A stretch of 64,000 nt of DNA. Origin: Malachius bipustulatus. Its lineage: Eukaryota > Arthropoda > Insecta > Coleoptera > Melyridae. The number at the start of each line of letters is the position of its first letter. Position 1 is the stretch's first letter. The translations under genes and the position numbers were made by a program. Under the pieces are notes generated by a model. It searched no databases. It was not told the origin of the DNA and worked only from the letters and a program-made list of their open reading frames with translations. Where the stretch lies: contig OU342634.1 of the NCBI GenBank assembly GCA_910589415.1, forward strand, positions 26,843,144 to 26,907,143, written 5' to 3'. Positions 1 to 10,059 of this stretch are shown here, piece after piece.

Positions 1-240
1 AGACTTGGTCAGACGCGAGGCATTGGTCAGACCTGCACCGCCTGACAGACCCGATTGAGGGTGAACAACCGTTGACCAGCGAACTCTGAGATTTGATAAC
101 AATCAGATTTGAGTTGGTCAGAACTGAGCAGCGATGCAGTGGTCAACTCGATGCCGTAGGCCGGATCCGATAGGATATGACCAGCCGGTAACCCGTCATC
201 GCCCACCGGTTTTGTCAATGTGGCAACGTTGTTCAAGTTG
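1..240. repeat. Direct repeat, copy 1
   Basis: GTTGACCAGCGAACTCTGAG, TTGATAACAATCAGATTTGA and CTGAGCAGCGATGCA match the block starting near 628 (GTTGACCCGCAATATCCGAG, TTGATAACAAGCAGATTTGA). ORFs over both are not taken as genes. Confidence 0.6.
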
Positions 241-627
241 CTGAGGGTATTAATCGAACGTTTCCCCTGTTAGCATCTTGATAATATGGGTATAAGCCTG
301 CACACTTATCGAGTGCCGTGTTGTCGTTTTTTGGCCAACTACCACCTAATCACACAGTCTTAATAATTGTTATCTTACAGAATTTTATAACTGTCATTTT
401 ATCTATACTTATGTTTCAGCTACCAGTCCATACCATGCATCGAGTTTCAGCTACCACGTTTCCGCTGCCTACCCTCGTCCTACGTACATGACCAAGCCAT
501 AGAGAATACGGTTACACCGTCAGATCCGAGATGTGATAGTCAACCAAAATCGATAAGTATGTGGGGCAGAACAAAGCCCGGATACCCTGATCAGGTCCGC
601 ACCGTCAGCCAGATCCGATAAGAGACG

Positions 628-850
628 ATCAGACGTTGATCAGTCCGATGCGCGACGCCACAGTCAGACTCGATGAGAGCCTAACTGCGAGGCAATGGTC
701 GGATGCGATGGGAGATGAACAAGCGTTGACCCGCAATATCCGAGACTTGATAACAAGCAGATTTGACTTGGTCCGAGCTGAGCAGCTATGCAATAGGATG
801 CAGGTGTGCGGCTGCCGACAAGTCGACGTGCCTCTGCTTAATTAATTAAC
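628..850. repeat. Direct repeat, copy 2
   Basis: Diverged copy of the block at the window start, followed by a TTAATTAATTAA run and CTATTGTATTCCAGACAAAG, a word that recurs through this repeat region. Confidence 0.6.
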
Positions 851-939
851 CCTATTGTATTCCAGACAAAGGACCGTCGAACAAAGGAACGGATGCAGGT
901 GTGGAGCTCTATTGTATTCCAGACAAAGTACCTGGTGAA

Positions 940-1290
940 CGATATACAGGGTGTCCGCCGCTACCGTCTGGGCCTTCAGTCGGGAGATCGTTAATTATTA
1001 TGGCGGGTGTAAGAGACCTGTCATGTTTGGAATAGCCTCGCTGGATGTCCCTCTGTCAGTCTTACACTACAAGACGGTTATCTTGGATGCGTATACCTTT
1101 AGGTAAATGTGTAGGTACACCTTGTTTTATCACACTTGCTGCCATGTTCTGAAAGGAAGTATGTATCTATTTTCTGTCTCACATTTTACATTATTTCTTA
1201 ATTTTTATAAGACGGTCTTTAAAGCTAAGAATCGTACAGCGATGTTTTCATTCTTCGACTAGCCGTAGGTGCGTTTCTCATGATAAGTGG
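940..1290. repeat. Duplicated block, copy 1 (partner 4437-4790)
   Basis: CTACCGTCTGGGCCTTCAGT, AAGACGGTTATCTTGGATGC, GTATACCTTTAGGTAAATGT recur in the same order at 4.44-4.79 kb. Confidence 0.7.
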
Positions 1291-1299
1291 GGTTTTTCA

Positions 1300-1977
1300 G
1301 ACGTATCGAGGGTTGCCGACGGCGTGATGAATCATTAAGACCGGTTTTCGCCGTTGATGGTCGGTTTCATACGCGTCGAAGACATCGAGTTTCAACTACC
1401 TACTCTCGGAATACTTCGAGTTTCTGCTATACTAACGGCTGTTACCAGTAATCGCTCAGTTTGACATACCTAGCGATGTGCATCATTCCTCATCCCTGGT
1501 TTTTCACTACCAATACCTAATTTGGACCGGTGTAGACTATTGCCCAGGTGGTACCACTCTGCCCACAATGATGTTGACCAAGATAATAACATTGCTACTG
1601 TGCAGGCTATAGAAATATTAAATTGAGAAACTGTTAATATTAATTTCTTTACTTCCTCGTCCTGTCTCTTTCCTATATTTCGCCTCACCTGGTTCAGATA
1701 TGGAACGTTCTGAAGGTATGCCATGGCAACCACCAGTGGACGTACCAAGCACTAATTATCCTTATTGTTGATGGTAACTAGCCCCTTTACGCCACTGGAC
1801 GGGCATACACTGGAAGGGGTTCCTTGACGGGGCGACTCTCGCTATATCTATCACATGAGCTTAGGTGTAATATTAACATAAATAAAATGATTTTATACTT
1901 AGATATTTATTCAAGGATTATTACAATAAATGAGGCTATGTATAAATCTCATAATACATTTTACATTTGCGAATATT
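1300..1977. other. Repeat-like stretch, no gene seen
   Basis: Contains CCGGTTTTCG and ACGCGTCGAAG words shared with 2.94-3.2, 4.8 and 5.2-5.4 kb. The 92-codon minus ORF (to 1748) lacks supporting features. Confidence 0.4.
1906..1911 (-). promoter_or_regulatory. AATAAA poly(A) signal behind the 232-aa ORF
   Basis: Canonical hexamer on the minus strand, ~70 bases past the stop. AT-rich DNA makes chance matches common, so this is supporting evidence only. Confidence 0.4.
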
Positions 1978-2676
1978 CTATCCGATATGAACCACAGCAC
2001 CGCGCACTACTGGTAGCAACACACTGGGAAACTTGGCTGCAATTTCTGTTAGATCCATAAATCTAGGCCCCAGCTTGCTGCATATTCTTGGTAGGCTTTC
2101 TGCATTCAGACTCCCTGCTTCACCTATCTCTATGACTGTTATTGCTGCCTCTTCAGCCATTGTTCTTAAACAAGCATCTGTATTGATACGTCTGTCGTCC
2201 TTTTCCAAACTATTGATCACATCTTGGATGTAGTTTTCTAGAGCCTTCAGTCTTTTAAGAGTTGCAATCTCTAGGCATATATTATACCCGTACTTTGCTT
2301 GAAGCCTGGGTATCAGCTGTATGCTGGTGCCTTGCCTGGGATTTATGACGTATTGCTCTAGATTATAACTGCAGCGGTTCTCTATGGTGGCGATTTCGCA
2401 CTCGGTGAATGGTTCTGGTAGCATCTGCATCAATGCGTAGAACCCCTCGGTGTCCATCACTACTCCGGCATTTGGAGACTTCGCACTGTGTAATTTAATC
2501 ACCGTCCAAAAATTCGTGCATGGATTAAGAACCAAAGTTATCAACTTGCACGCGCTATCATTTACGGGGATTGTGCTTGCATATAGGAGACACTTAGCGT
2601 CGATTTCCTGCATACTTCTTTCTCGCCGCGACTCCGGCATGGCCTCGGATAGCAGATTTGTACGATACAATGACAT
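1978..2676 (-). CDS. Intact 232-aa ORF in a repeat block, unknown protein
   Basis: This is the longest uninterrupted frame outside the GRXCR-like exon, in a region otherwise made of duplicated non-coding repeats. ATG begins at 2676 and TAG ends at 1978. An AATAAA signal (minus strand, 1906-1911) follows ~70 bases behind the stop. Composition is protein-like. Residues ~40-85 include NFWTVIKLHS and a GVVMDTEGFYALMQML block. The order of aromatic, basic-strand and then G-h-x-[LM]-D/E-x-[FW]-x-x-L elements is loosely like a PC4/p15 single-stranded-DNA-binding domain, but key residues are too few to call it. The C-terminal half is helical and charged, with no signal peptide or membrane span. It may be a mobile-element or integrated-virus gene, or an orphan host gene. 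Confidence 0.45.
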   Translation of the reverse strand: MSLYRTNLLSEAMPESRRERSMQEIDAKCLLYASTIPVNDSACKLITLVLNPCTNFWTVIKLHSAKSPNAGVVMDTEGFYALMQMLPEPFTECEIATIENRCSYNLEQYVINPRQGTSIQLIPRLQAKYGYNICLEIATLKRLKALENYIQDVINSLEKDDRRINTDACLRTMAEEAAITVIEIGEAGSLNAESLPRICSKLGPRFMDLTEIAAKFPSVLLPVVRGAVVHIG

Positions 2677-2934
2677 GATGATTCAGCGTCTTGTAAGGGT
2701 ATACCAACTTGTATAACAACACTGTCTTCAGCCGGAAGGAACTAAATTCGCACACTCAGTCAGAAGACTATATGGTAATACCGCTGCATAGCGGTGTACT
2801 TAGGCGTTACCCCCTCCCCTACCTGTTACATATCCCTTACATCATACACCCGATTCCCTCCCCATCCCCTCTATTATGTTTATGCTAATGGGCTCATCAA
2901 GTAGTGGATATCGGTCACCACTCTGCATATGATT

Positions 2935-3200
2935 CAATTTAGACGTGTCGAAACTTGTCGTCTCCGTGGTGAGTCATATAAAAACCGGTTTTCGGTGCAG
3001 GTAGTAGTTGGGTAGGTGTGTGGATAGGTATGCAGGTAGATCTTCGTAGTGAATACCGGTTTTCGATGCTGGTGGGTGCGACGGATCTATGTATTAACAT
3101 AATAACGGTTTTCGACGTTGGTGGTCGTACGTCCGTTGTTTGTCGAATACGAAGGAATAACTTGACTCCTCTATTGTATTCCCGTAACAAAACAGTGTAC
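2935..3200. repeat. Duplicated block (partner 5150-5400)
   Basis: TCGTCTCCGTGGTGAGTCAT, TTCGGTGCAGGTAGTAGTTG and GCTGGTGGGTGCGACGGA occur in both, in order. Both overlapping ORFs fall on this repeat. Confidence 0.75.
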
Positions 3201-3293
3201 GTGGTGTCGCCGATTAGCGGTTATGTATAATTTTTAAAAAGAAGTGCTATTTATTTATGAATTTCTGTCTTAATTCATGGTAATAGGTATAGG

Positions 3294-3350
3294 TATATAT
3301 TATAGGTATATAAATATATATATAGGTATGGGTATAGGTATATTATCTAC
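3294..3350. repeat. (GGTATA)n microsatellite
   Basis: Irregular run of TAGGTATA units. Confidence 0.7.
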
Positions 3351-3816
3351 GGAGCGTCTATGACCTATGAACTAGGGCCCCCCTATCACATACCTTTTAT
3401 GTAACCATGAAATAATACTAATATATGGTTTTTAATATTCCTATAGTCTCGCTGCTGTGATAATATGTTGTTTAAGGAGCTGGTATATAAGCATACTGTA
3501 CAGCATGTCTCTTCTGAACACAAAGTGCAAGTCCTTTGGCGGTTTTAGCTCTGGATCCCTCTGAAGGATACTTGGTTATTGCGATCAGACTCGTTCCAAG
3601 TCTTCTGGGGTGTATTCCATGAGCTCCCCGTCTGCTTGGGTATTTTAGCGACATTTTATATCATGCAGTTTTAACCCAACTCTACGGAGCTGTCGAGATC
3701 CGTCTCTGAGGTCTTGGGTGTCTGGAAACGCTGATAGAGTCACACCCTGTGCTAGCTACTCTCGTGGGTGTAATCAGTACTTAAGACTGCATTGATATCC
3801 CTGTAGAATACTTAAT
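3351..3816. other. No gene seen
   Basis: One 60-codon minus ORF with no recognisable features; otherwise non-coding. Confidence 0.4.
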
Positions 3817-4486
3817 ACAGGGTGATTCATGATATCTGCGCCCTTTTGAGTATGCATTATATAGGTTATGGGAATTGAATACCTACTTACAGCTGTACGC
3901 TATTAATACTATCATACTTGTACTTACCTATTTATAATCATGATTATAGGTATAGGTACCTACTTATAATTATTTAGGTACTTAATTTAAAAGTTATTGC
4001 GCTGATGTACCGAATAATACTATTAATAATGATAATATTAATAACAATAATGATGTGATACTGACAATGCTGAGAATGAATCGACTAATAATAATAATAA
4101 TGAAGGATGGCGTACTATTGCTCCCGACGGATATACAGGCTGGCCGCCACTACCGTCTGGGCTTCAGTCAGGGTCGTTAATATACAGGACGATTCATAAT
4201 ATCTGGACCCTTTTGAGTATGCATTATATAGGTTATGGGGATTGTATACCTACTTACAGCTGTACGCTATTAATACGGTACCTACTTACCTGTTTATAAT
4301 CATGATATAGGTATAGGTACCTACTTATAATTATTTAGGTACTTAATTTATAAGTTATTGCGCTGATGTACCGAACAATACTATTAATAATAATAATAAT
4401 AATAATGAAGATGTCGTACTATTGCTCCCGAACAATATACAGGCTGGCCGCCACTACCATCTGGGTCTTCAGTCAGGGTCGTTAAT
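3817..4486. repeat. ~350-bp direct repeat, two tandem copies
   Basis: Copy 1 from ~3817 and copy 2 from ~4171 share ACAGG(G/A)(T/C)GATTCAT, CCCTTTTGAGTATGCATTAT, GGTTATGGG, TTATTGCGCTGATGTACCGA and an (AAT)n tract. Each ends in GGCTGGCCGCCACTACC. Confidence 0.85.
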
Positions 4487-4790
4487 TATAGCTGGTGTAA
4501 TAGACCTGTCGTGTTCGGACTTGCTTAGCTAGATGTACCGCTGTTAGTCTTAACACTGCAAGACGGTTATCTTGGATGCGTATACCTTTAGGTACATGTG
4601 TAGGGTCTTTTATACACCGTGTTTTATCACACTTGCTGTCATGTTCTGTAGGGGAGTATGTATCTATTTTCTGTTTCACATTTTATATTATTATTTATTG
4701 ATTTTTATAAGACGGTTTAGAATCGCACAACCATGTTTTCATTCTTCGACTTGTCATAGGTGCGTCTCCCATTGGTAGGCTGGTTTTTTC
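4437..4790. repeat. Duplicated block, copy 2 (partner 940-1290)
   Basis: Shares CAAGACGGTTATCTTGGATG and CACACTTGCTGTCATGTTCT-like sequence with the block at ~1 kb. The two short ORFs here are not supported as genes. Confidence 0.7.
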
Positions 4791-4871
4791 AGATATTAAG
4801 ACCGGTTTTTATCGTCGGTGGCCGGCTTTCAGACGCGTCGATACTCGTCATGGCTTGCACCCCCGCGGCCC

Positions 4872-5128
4872 TCCCCCTCCCCTACCTCATACACCCGATA
4901 TTCTACCCCCCCACCCCTCGATTATCTTTATTCTGATTGGTCCATCAAGTAGTGTAGTTACCCCCTCCCCTACATCATACACCCGATATTCTACCCCCAC
5001 CCCTCGATTATCTTTATTCTGATTGGTCCATCAAGTAGTGTAGTTACCCCCTCCCCTACATCATACACCCGATATTCTACCCCCACCCCTCGATTATCTT
5101 TATTCTGATTGGTCCATCAAGTAGTGGA
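4872..5128. repeat. 86-bp tandem repeat, three copies
   Basis: TCCATCAAGTAGTG recurs at 4941, 5027 and 5113, exactly 86 bases apart, with CCCGATATTCTACCCCCACC and TTATTCTGATTGG in each unit. A diverged single copy lies at ~2.81-2.91 kb. Confidence 0.9.
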
Positions 5129-5149
5129 CCTATGCCCCAACTCTTCATA

Positions 5150-5400
5150 TAATTCAATTTCAGACGTGTCGAAGCTTGTTGTCTCCGTGGTGAGTCATAT
5201 AATACCGGTTTTCGGTGCAGGTAGTAGTTGGCTAGGTGTGTGGGTAGGTATGCAGGTAGGTCTTCGTAGTGAATACCGGTTTTCGATGCTGGTGGGTGCG
5301 ACGGACCTATGGATTAACATAATAACGGTTTTCAATGTTGGTGGTCCCTTTCAGACGTGTCGAAGCTTGCCGAATTGGATGTATTAACTTGACTCCTCTT
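5150..5400. repeat. Duplicated block (partner 2935-3200)
   Basis: Near-copy of the 2.94-kb block; the 92-codon ORF starting at 5109 is a by-product. Confidence 0.75.
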
Positions 5401-5419
5401 TTTGTGTTCCCATAGCAAT

Positions 5420-5965
5420 GACCGGCAGCTTTATTGTGTTCCAGACAATGGACCGCCGACAAAGGGCCTCCGAACAAAGGAGTGACAGGTGGGCGTGATT
5501 AATGACCCCCGATTTCTAAGAACTCATTAGTCTATTGTGTTTCCGAACAAAGGACAGGGTGCAGGTGCGCTGTTTTCTGACGTGTCGAAGCTTGTGTTTC
5601 CGTTGAACACTCTGAGATCTTATCTGTTTCTGATGCAGGTATGTACATAAATTACAATTAACTTGATAGGTTTATTGCATTCCGGATATGATTAATGGTG
5701 CACGTGTGCACCTCATAGGTACCGCCGTTATCTCCGTGGGGTCATAATAGGTATAATAAATAACAATTAAGATGACATTAAGGGATTAGGTTTTTTAATT
5801 ATACAATTTATATTCAGTGATACGTGAGGGTTATAAATAACAACATAATTAATTCTATTGTATTTCACACAAAGGAACACCGACAAAGGGCCGCCGAACA
5901 AAGGAGTGACAGGTGGGCGTGATTAATGACCCCCGATAACAAAAGAACTCATTAGTATTGCTTTC
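5420..5965. repeat. Duplicated ATTGTATTCC/ACAAAGG block
   Basis: GGAGTGACAGGTGGGCGTGA and TTAATGACCCCCGAT occur at ~5.48 and ~5.90 kb with AAAGGGCC(T/G)CCGAACAAAG before each. No ORF of note. Confidence 0.7.
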
Positions 5966-6030
5966 CGTATATGATTAATGACCCTAATTTACATAAATAA
6001 GCTATTAAATTGACAGATTTATTGCTATCG

Positions 6031-6120
6031 TGAGGCCGGGTCAGACCCCGCCGGCTCTGCATGTGGTCCGGTCAGGTCCCGTCGGCTCTGCATGAGGCCA
6101 GGTCAGTTCAGGTAAAATTT
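6031..6120. repeat. GC-rich ~33-bp tandem, two and a half copies
   Basis: GTCAGACCCCGCCGGCTCTG and GTCAGGTCCCGTCGGCTCTG, each followed by CATG(A/T)GG, then a partial third copy. Marks the right edge of the GC-richer region. Confidence 0.7.
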
Positions 6121-6299
6121 CCCTAGACTGCCATTTTTCCCTAGATCTAGGGAATTCCAATCTGCCCAGGTGGCCCCCTATCTACTACTCAGACGTATTG
6201 CGAGTATAAATTCTAGTAGAGATGGGAGTGATATTTCCCGATTTTGCGATCATTTTTAAATCAATACGTAAATTAAGAAAATATTCAAAAGTTGCAAAA

Positions 6300-6600
6300 T
6301 TTCATACTTTTTAAGAATCTGATATAACAATTAGGATTACTTCAGTCGTTGCTGAAAGATCCTGTAAATACTAAAAAAACTGAATTTCTTATTTTAATCT
6401 TTTTTATTATTGAAAATAAATTAATTATTTTTTCTAGTTTGCCATAAGTCAGCTATTTAAAAATTTTCAAAGCCAACTAGATCCCAGAGTTTTCATAGCC
6501 AACTTTTGTTATTACATATTTTCGCTGTCATATTGTTTTCTGATGGCATGTCATTCAGTCAAAAAAATCAAGGAACGTCAATTACATTAAAAAAAATACC
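6300..6600. repeat. Solo arm of a dispersed repeat
   Basis: Contains CCAACTAGATCCCAGAGTTT and TTTCATAGCCAACTTTTG, also found near 17.73, 37.55, 37.98 (inverted) and 61.95 kb. It corresponds to one half of the palindrome nested in foldback D. Confidence 0.6.
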
Positions 6601-6647
6601 GTTTTTAATATTTCAATGGTGAGCATCGAAGAGTTATTCTCGCTCTG

Positions 6648-7531
6648 TATACAGGGTGTCCCAGCTTATTCGAAGCGGTCTCTGTAGGCCAAACGATGGT
6701 TTTTTCCAAAAAATTTTTGCACATTCAAGTACAGGATCACAATGGCCAAAATTTAAAATTATTTTGGGGTATACAGAGTGTCCCATATGACAGTGGTATA
6801 TCAAAGTTATGTTTTTTTAAATGGAATGCTCCTATGTTATTGCATTTTTAGATTGTCTGAGAAGAAACAATAAGATTGGCTTTTACAGTTGGTGTTTAAA
6901 TTCAGAAGTTTTTGAGTTATAAACAAATGAAAATCGTCATTTTTCAAGTTCAAGACCCTGTACAACGAAAACGGTTCAAGATAGAGAAAAACGGCTTACA
7001 TGTCCCTATTTTAACTTTTTATGTACTATCCTATGGTAGAGAAAAATTTGTACTTTCTTTGATTTTTTTATTTGGCTACGCGTGAAGAAATCTCAGAAAT
7101 TTTCAAATTTTTTATCACCCTGTATAAACATTTAATTTACATCGTAGGATAGTACATGAAAAAGTAAAATAGGGACATGTAAGCCGTTTTTCTCTATCTT
7201 CAGTCGTTTTCGTTGTACAGGGCTTTGAACTTGAAAAATGACGATTTTCACTTGTTTATAACTCAAAAACTTCTGAATTTAAACACCCACTGTAAAAACC
7301 AATCTTATTTTCTCTTCTTAGACAATCTAAAAATGCAATAACATAGGAGCATTCCGTTTAAAAAAACATAACTTTGATATGCCACTGTCATATGGGACAC
7401 TCTGTATACTCCAAAATAATTTTAAATTATGGCCATTGTGATTCTGTACTTGAATTTTCAATTTTTTTTTTTTTAAAGTCCATCGTTTGGCCTACAGAGA
7501 CCGCTTCGAATAAGCTGGGACACCCTGTATA
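6648..7531. mobile_element. Foldback element A, TATACAGGGTGTCCC ends
   Basis: The two halves are inverted copies over ~400 bp each. They start with TATACAGGGTGTCCCAGC and include pieces such as GGCTTACATGTCCCTATTTT in both orientations. The loop near 7.03-7.14 kb is unpaired. It encodes no protein; the 76-codon ORF on the right arm is incidental. A non-autonomous DNA transposon of foldback type is likely. Confidence 0.85.
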
Positions 7532-7714
7532 TAACACTCATGAAAACAATAATAATGATCACAAGAAAATTAGAGTGAAGACTATAATATGGAAAGAAAA
7601 TTAATTTCAGGAATATTCTCCAAGAAAATGTCTTCTGACTTAATTACATTTTCCAAAGATCTCCATTACCATCACTGGATTAATTATTTTTTGATATTTA
7701 TATCAATAATTTAC

Positions 7715-7841
7715 CTAAACGCTTCTTATTTTCAAAGCTCATATATCTCCCGAAGGCCATGCTGATGAGTGATGACATACAAATTATCACAGTAATTAGA
7801 ATCGCCTGTGATTTCCTGCTGGCTGCAAATTGACTTGCCAT
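7715..7841 (-). CDS. Candidate first exon of a secreted peptide
   Basis: A 42-codon frame starts at an ATG at 7841 and runs to CGTTTAG|GTAAAT, a donor-like site, in phase 1. It reads MASQFAASRKSQ, then a hydrophobic AILITVIICMSSLISMAF stretch at residues 13-30, then GRYMSFENKKRL. This is the layout of a signal peptide (basic n-region, ~18-residue h-region) followed by a charged start of a mature peptide with a KKR dibasic-type site. A TATATTATAA word lies ~40 bases upstream of the ATG (7882-7891). No second exon was recognised; the large foldback at 6648-7531 is immediately downstream. A chance frame in AT-rich DNA is a serious alternative. Confidence 0.25.
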
Positions 7842-7859
7842 TTTTGGAAAGTTGGTCTA

Positions 7860-9570
7860 TGATCATCTATACCAATTATTATTATAATATAGTAGTAGAG
7901 AAGTACTTTTCATATAATTAAAAAATAAATACATTTATCTACAACATATCAAATTGAATGTGATATATGTAGTTAGGGATAATGTTCGCTTAAAGCTGAA
8001 GTATTCCTGTATTGTGTGGTTCCCTTCTTATTTCGTTCAGTTGAATCGCTGCAGTGAAAGTTTTTTTTAAACTCCCAATACGATCCAAGACGGATGTCTC
8101 TTCTTATCATCGTTTGGATTTATCCCTAGCAGGATTTATTGTTGGGGATATTTGGGTTACAATCACTATGAAATATGAATATGGACAGGATTATGTATAT
8201 TCTTTGACATGTTTTCATCGTCTATTATTGGCTGTATGCATTAATATTACATTCGGTTGGAACTACGTCGGTCACGAACATTCTCCACTTACCAATTAGT
8301 CACACTCGTGCCCATGCAATCATCGCCCCGATGTATCAGACTGTTAATTTGTTACCTGCAATTTAAATTAAAAATACAATTATTAAAAACCTGCAAATAA
8401 AAGAAATGCACATTGAATCGAAACTCCAAGAAGCAAAGCCTCGTTCAAATTACACCAATTCCATCATAAACACCTCTCGCTTGTGCGTGGGAGGTAAATA
8501 ATTCCGAATGAAATTGTTCCATATTTGTGCACTTGAGCTGGCTTTGAGGGGTAATGAAGCAACAAATTTCAAAACACGTTTCTTTAAAGACCAAGTAAAC
8601 AACGTGGAAGTTTTGCTGTTTTGCAATCGATCGAAGATAACTAAGTAGGTAAATATTTTCCAAAACAATCCAAAGGGATTTGAAAGTTATACTTATAGAA
8701 CAAATTTCTGTGTAAAAAAACTGTTGAAAAAAAATTTAAGAGTAATACAACGTACATGCAGATCGAGAATAACGTATAAGAGTTCGATTCGATGGAGAAG
8801 CGCCTTAACAATTTTCCAATTCGGCGTGTAATGTATGGGACGAGTATTATATCGAGCGACAAGTGCCCGGTTCTTGTGCCCGTTCACCTTGTCTCTGGTC
8901 TTCAAGGTGCCGGATAGCCGGAGGCCGCAGAGTCGATAATGAAGATTCGCACTGTGTTTGTGATGTTTCGTTCCATTCGTCGATTGTCAGATGATATAAT
9001 GGTGCCCGGTGATTGGTTTTTCAAGATACCATCACATTATTAAGTTATCTGATGCTTTTATCTATTATACTAAGTATCCATATGCAGGAGTGATGCAGAG
9101 GTTTTCTTTTTTTTAATTGTGTGAAATTGTTTGTTATTTGTGTTGAATATAATGGAGCGATTGCAATAGAATTTGTATGATTTCATTTTCAAGAAGAGAA
9201 GAAAGTCCTTTCATGTACCCTATCTATCTATCTATTCAATGACTTTTTACTCAAAGTTTTATTACTATTCAAATCTGAAAATATTCAATTATGACTACAA
9301 TGAAAAATTTATTAAAGGGAACTTATTCGCAAGACGTAAAGTAGGTAGTGCATTATTTGTCTAGGTAGGTAAACATCGGGAATTGAGGCAACAGAAATTT
9401 ATTTATCATTTCAAAAGTTTACTACTATTATTTTTTTACGCTAGAATTTTCCAATGTCAAGAGAACATTAAACTTTAGGCTAAAATAATTTTGTTTAGAA
9501 CTATAGTTACAGTTTAACAGATTTCTATAACTAACGCATCATTGAAATGAAACAAGTAGTAGTACCAAAA
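7860..9570. other. No confident gene
   Basis: Holds a somewhat GC-richer segment near 8.43-8.96 kb with overlapping 70-83-codon frames on both strands that I could not assign. AT-rich elsewhere. Confidence 0.4.
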
Positions 9571-9576
9571 ATTCAT

Positions 9577-10055
9577 AAATCTCTTCTGCACAAACAATTT
9601 AATCACTTTGCGATCCAGGTCACGGCACCACTTATAACACATAGAGATCTCAACCCCTAAAACTTATGTACTTATCAGAAGTGCAACATGAAAAAAGAAA
9701 ATACAACGCACGGTTTTTGGTCACTCTGTTGTAAGTGTAACATAATTGAAATGATATGTCTTACTTAATGCAACGAGTATAGTAACTTACAATACATATC
9801 TCTTCTGTCCAAACTCCTCGGTTGATTACTTCGATCCTAGTCACGGCACCACTAGTAACACCCCAAGATCTCAACCCAACAATTGGGACAATTTTTTTTT
9901 GATTTATCAACTCACTTGCATTTACTCTTCATATCCACTTCTCTTTGCTGATTTTGAAATGAGCAACAAATTCCTATTGCCTTCCTATTGCATCGTTTCT
10001 TTACATTTATCAATATAAAAACAATAAAAATCAATGCGCGGTCTTTGGTCACCTT
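9577..10055. repeat. ~220-bp direct repeat with tRNA-primer-like word
   Basis: Two copies (from ~9577 and ~9796) share ATCTCTTCTG, CGATCC(A/T)(G)GTCACGGCACCACT, TAACAC, AGATCTCAACCC and CGCGGT(T/C)TTTGGTCAC. On the minus strand TGGTGCCGTGACC after a TGTTA-like end resembles an LTR-retrotransposon primer-binding site, but no LTR pair or coding region was found. Confidence 0.4.
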
Positions 10056-10059
10056 AATA

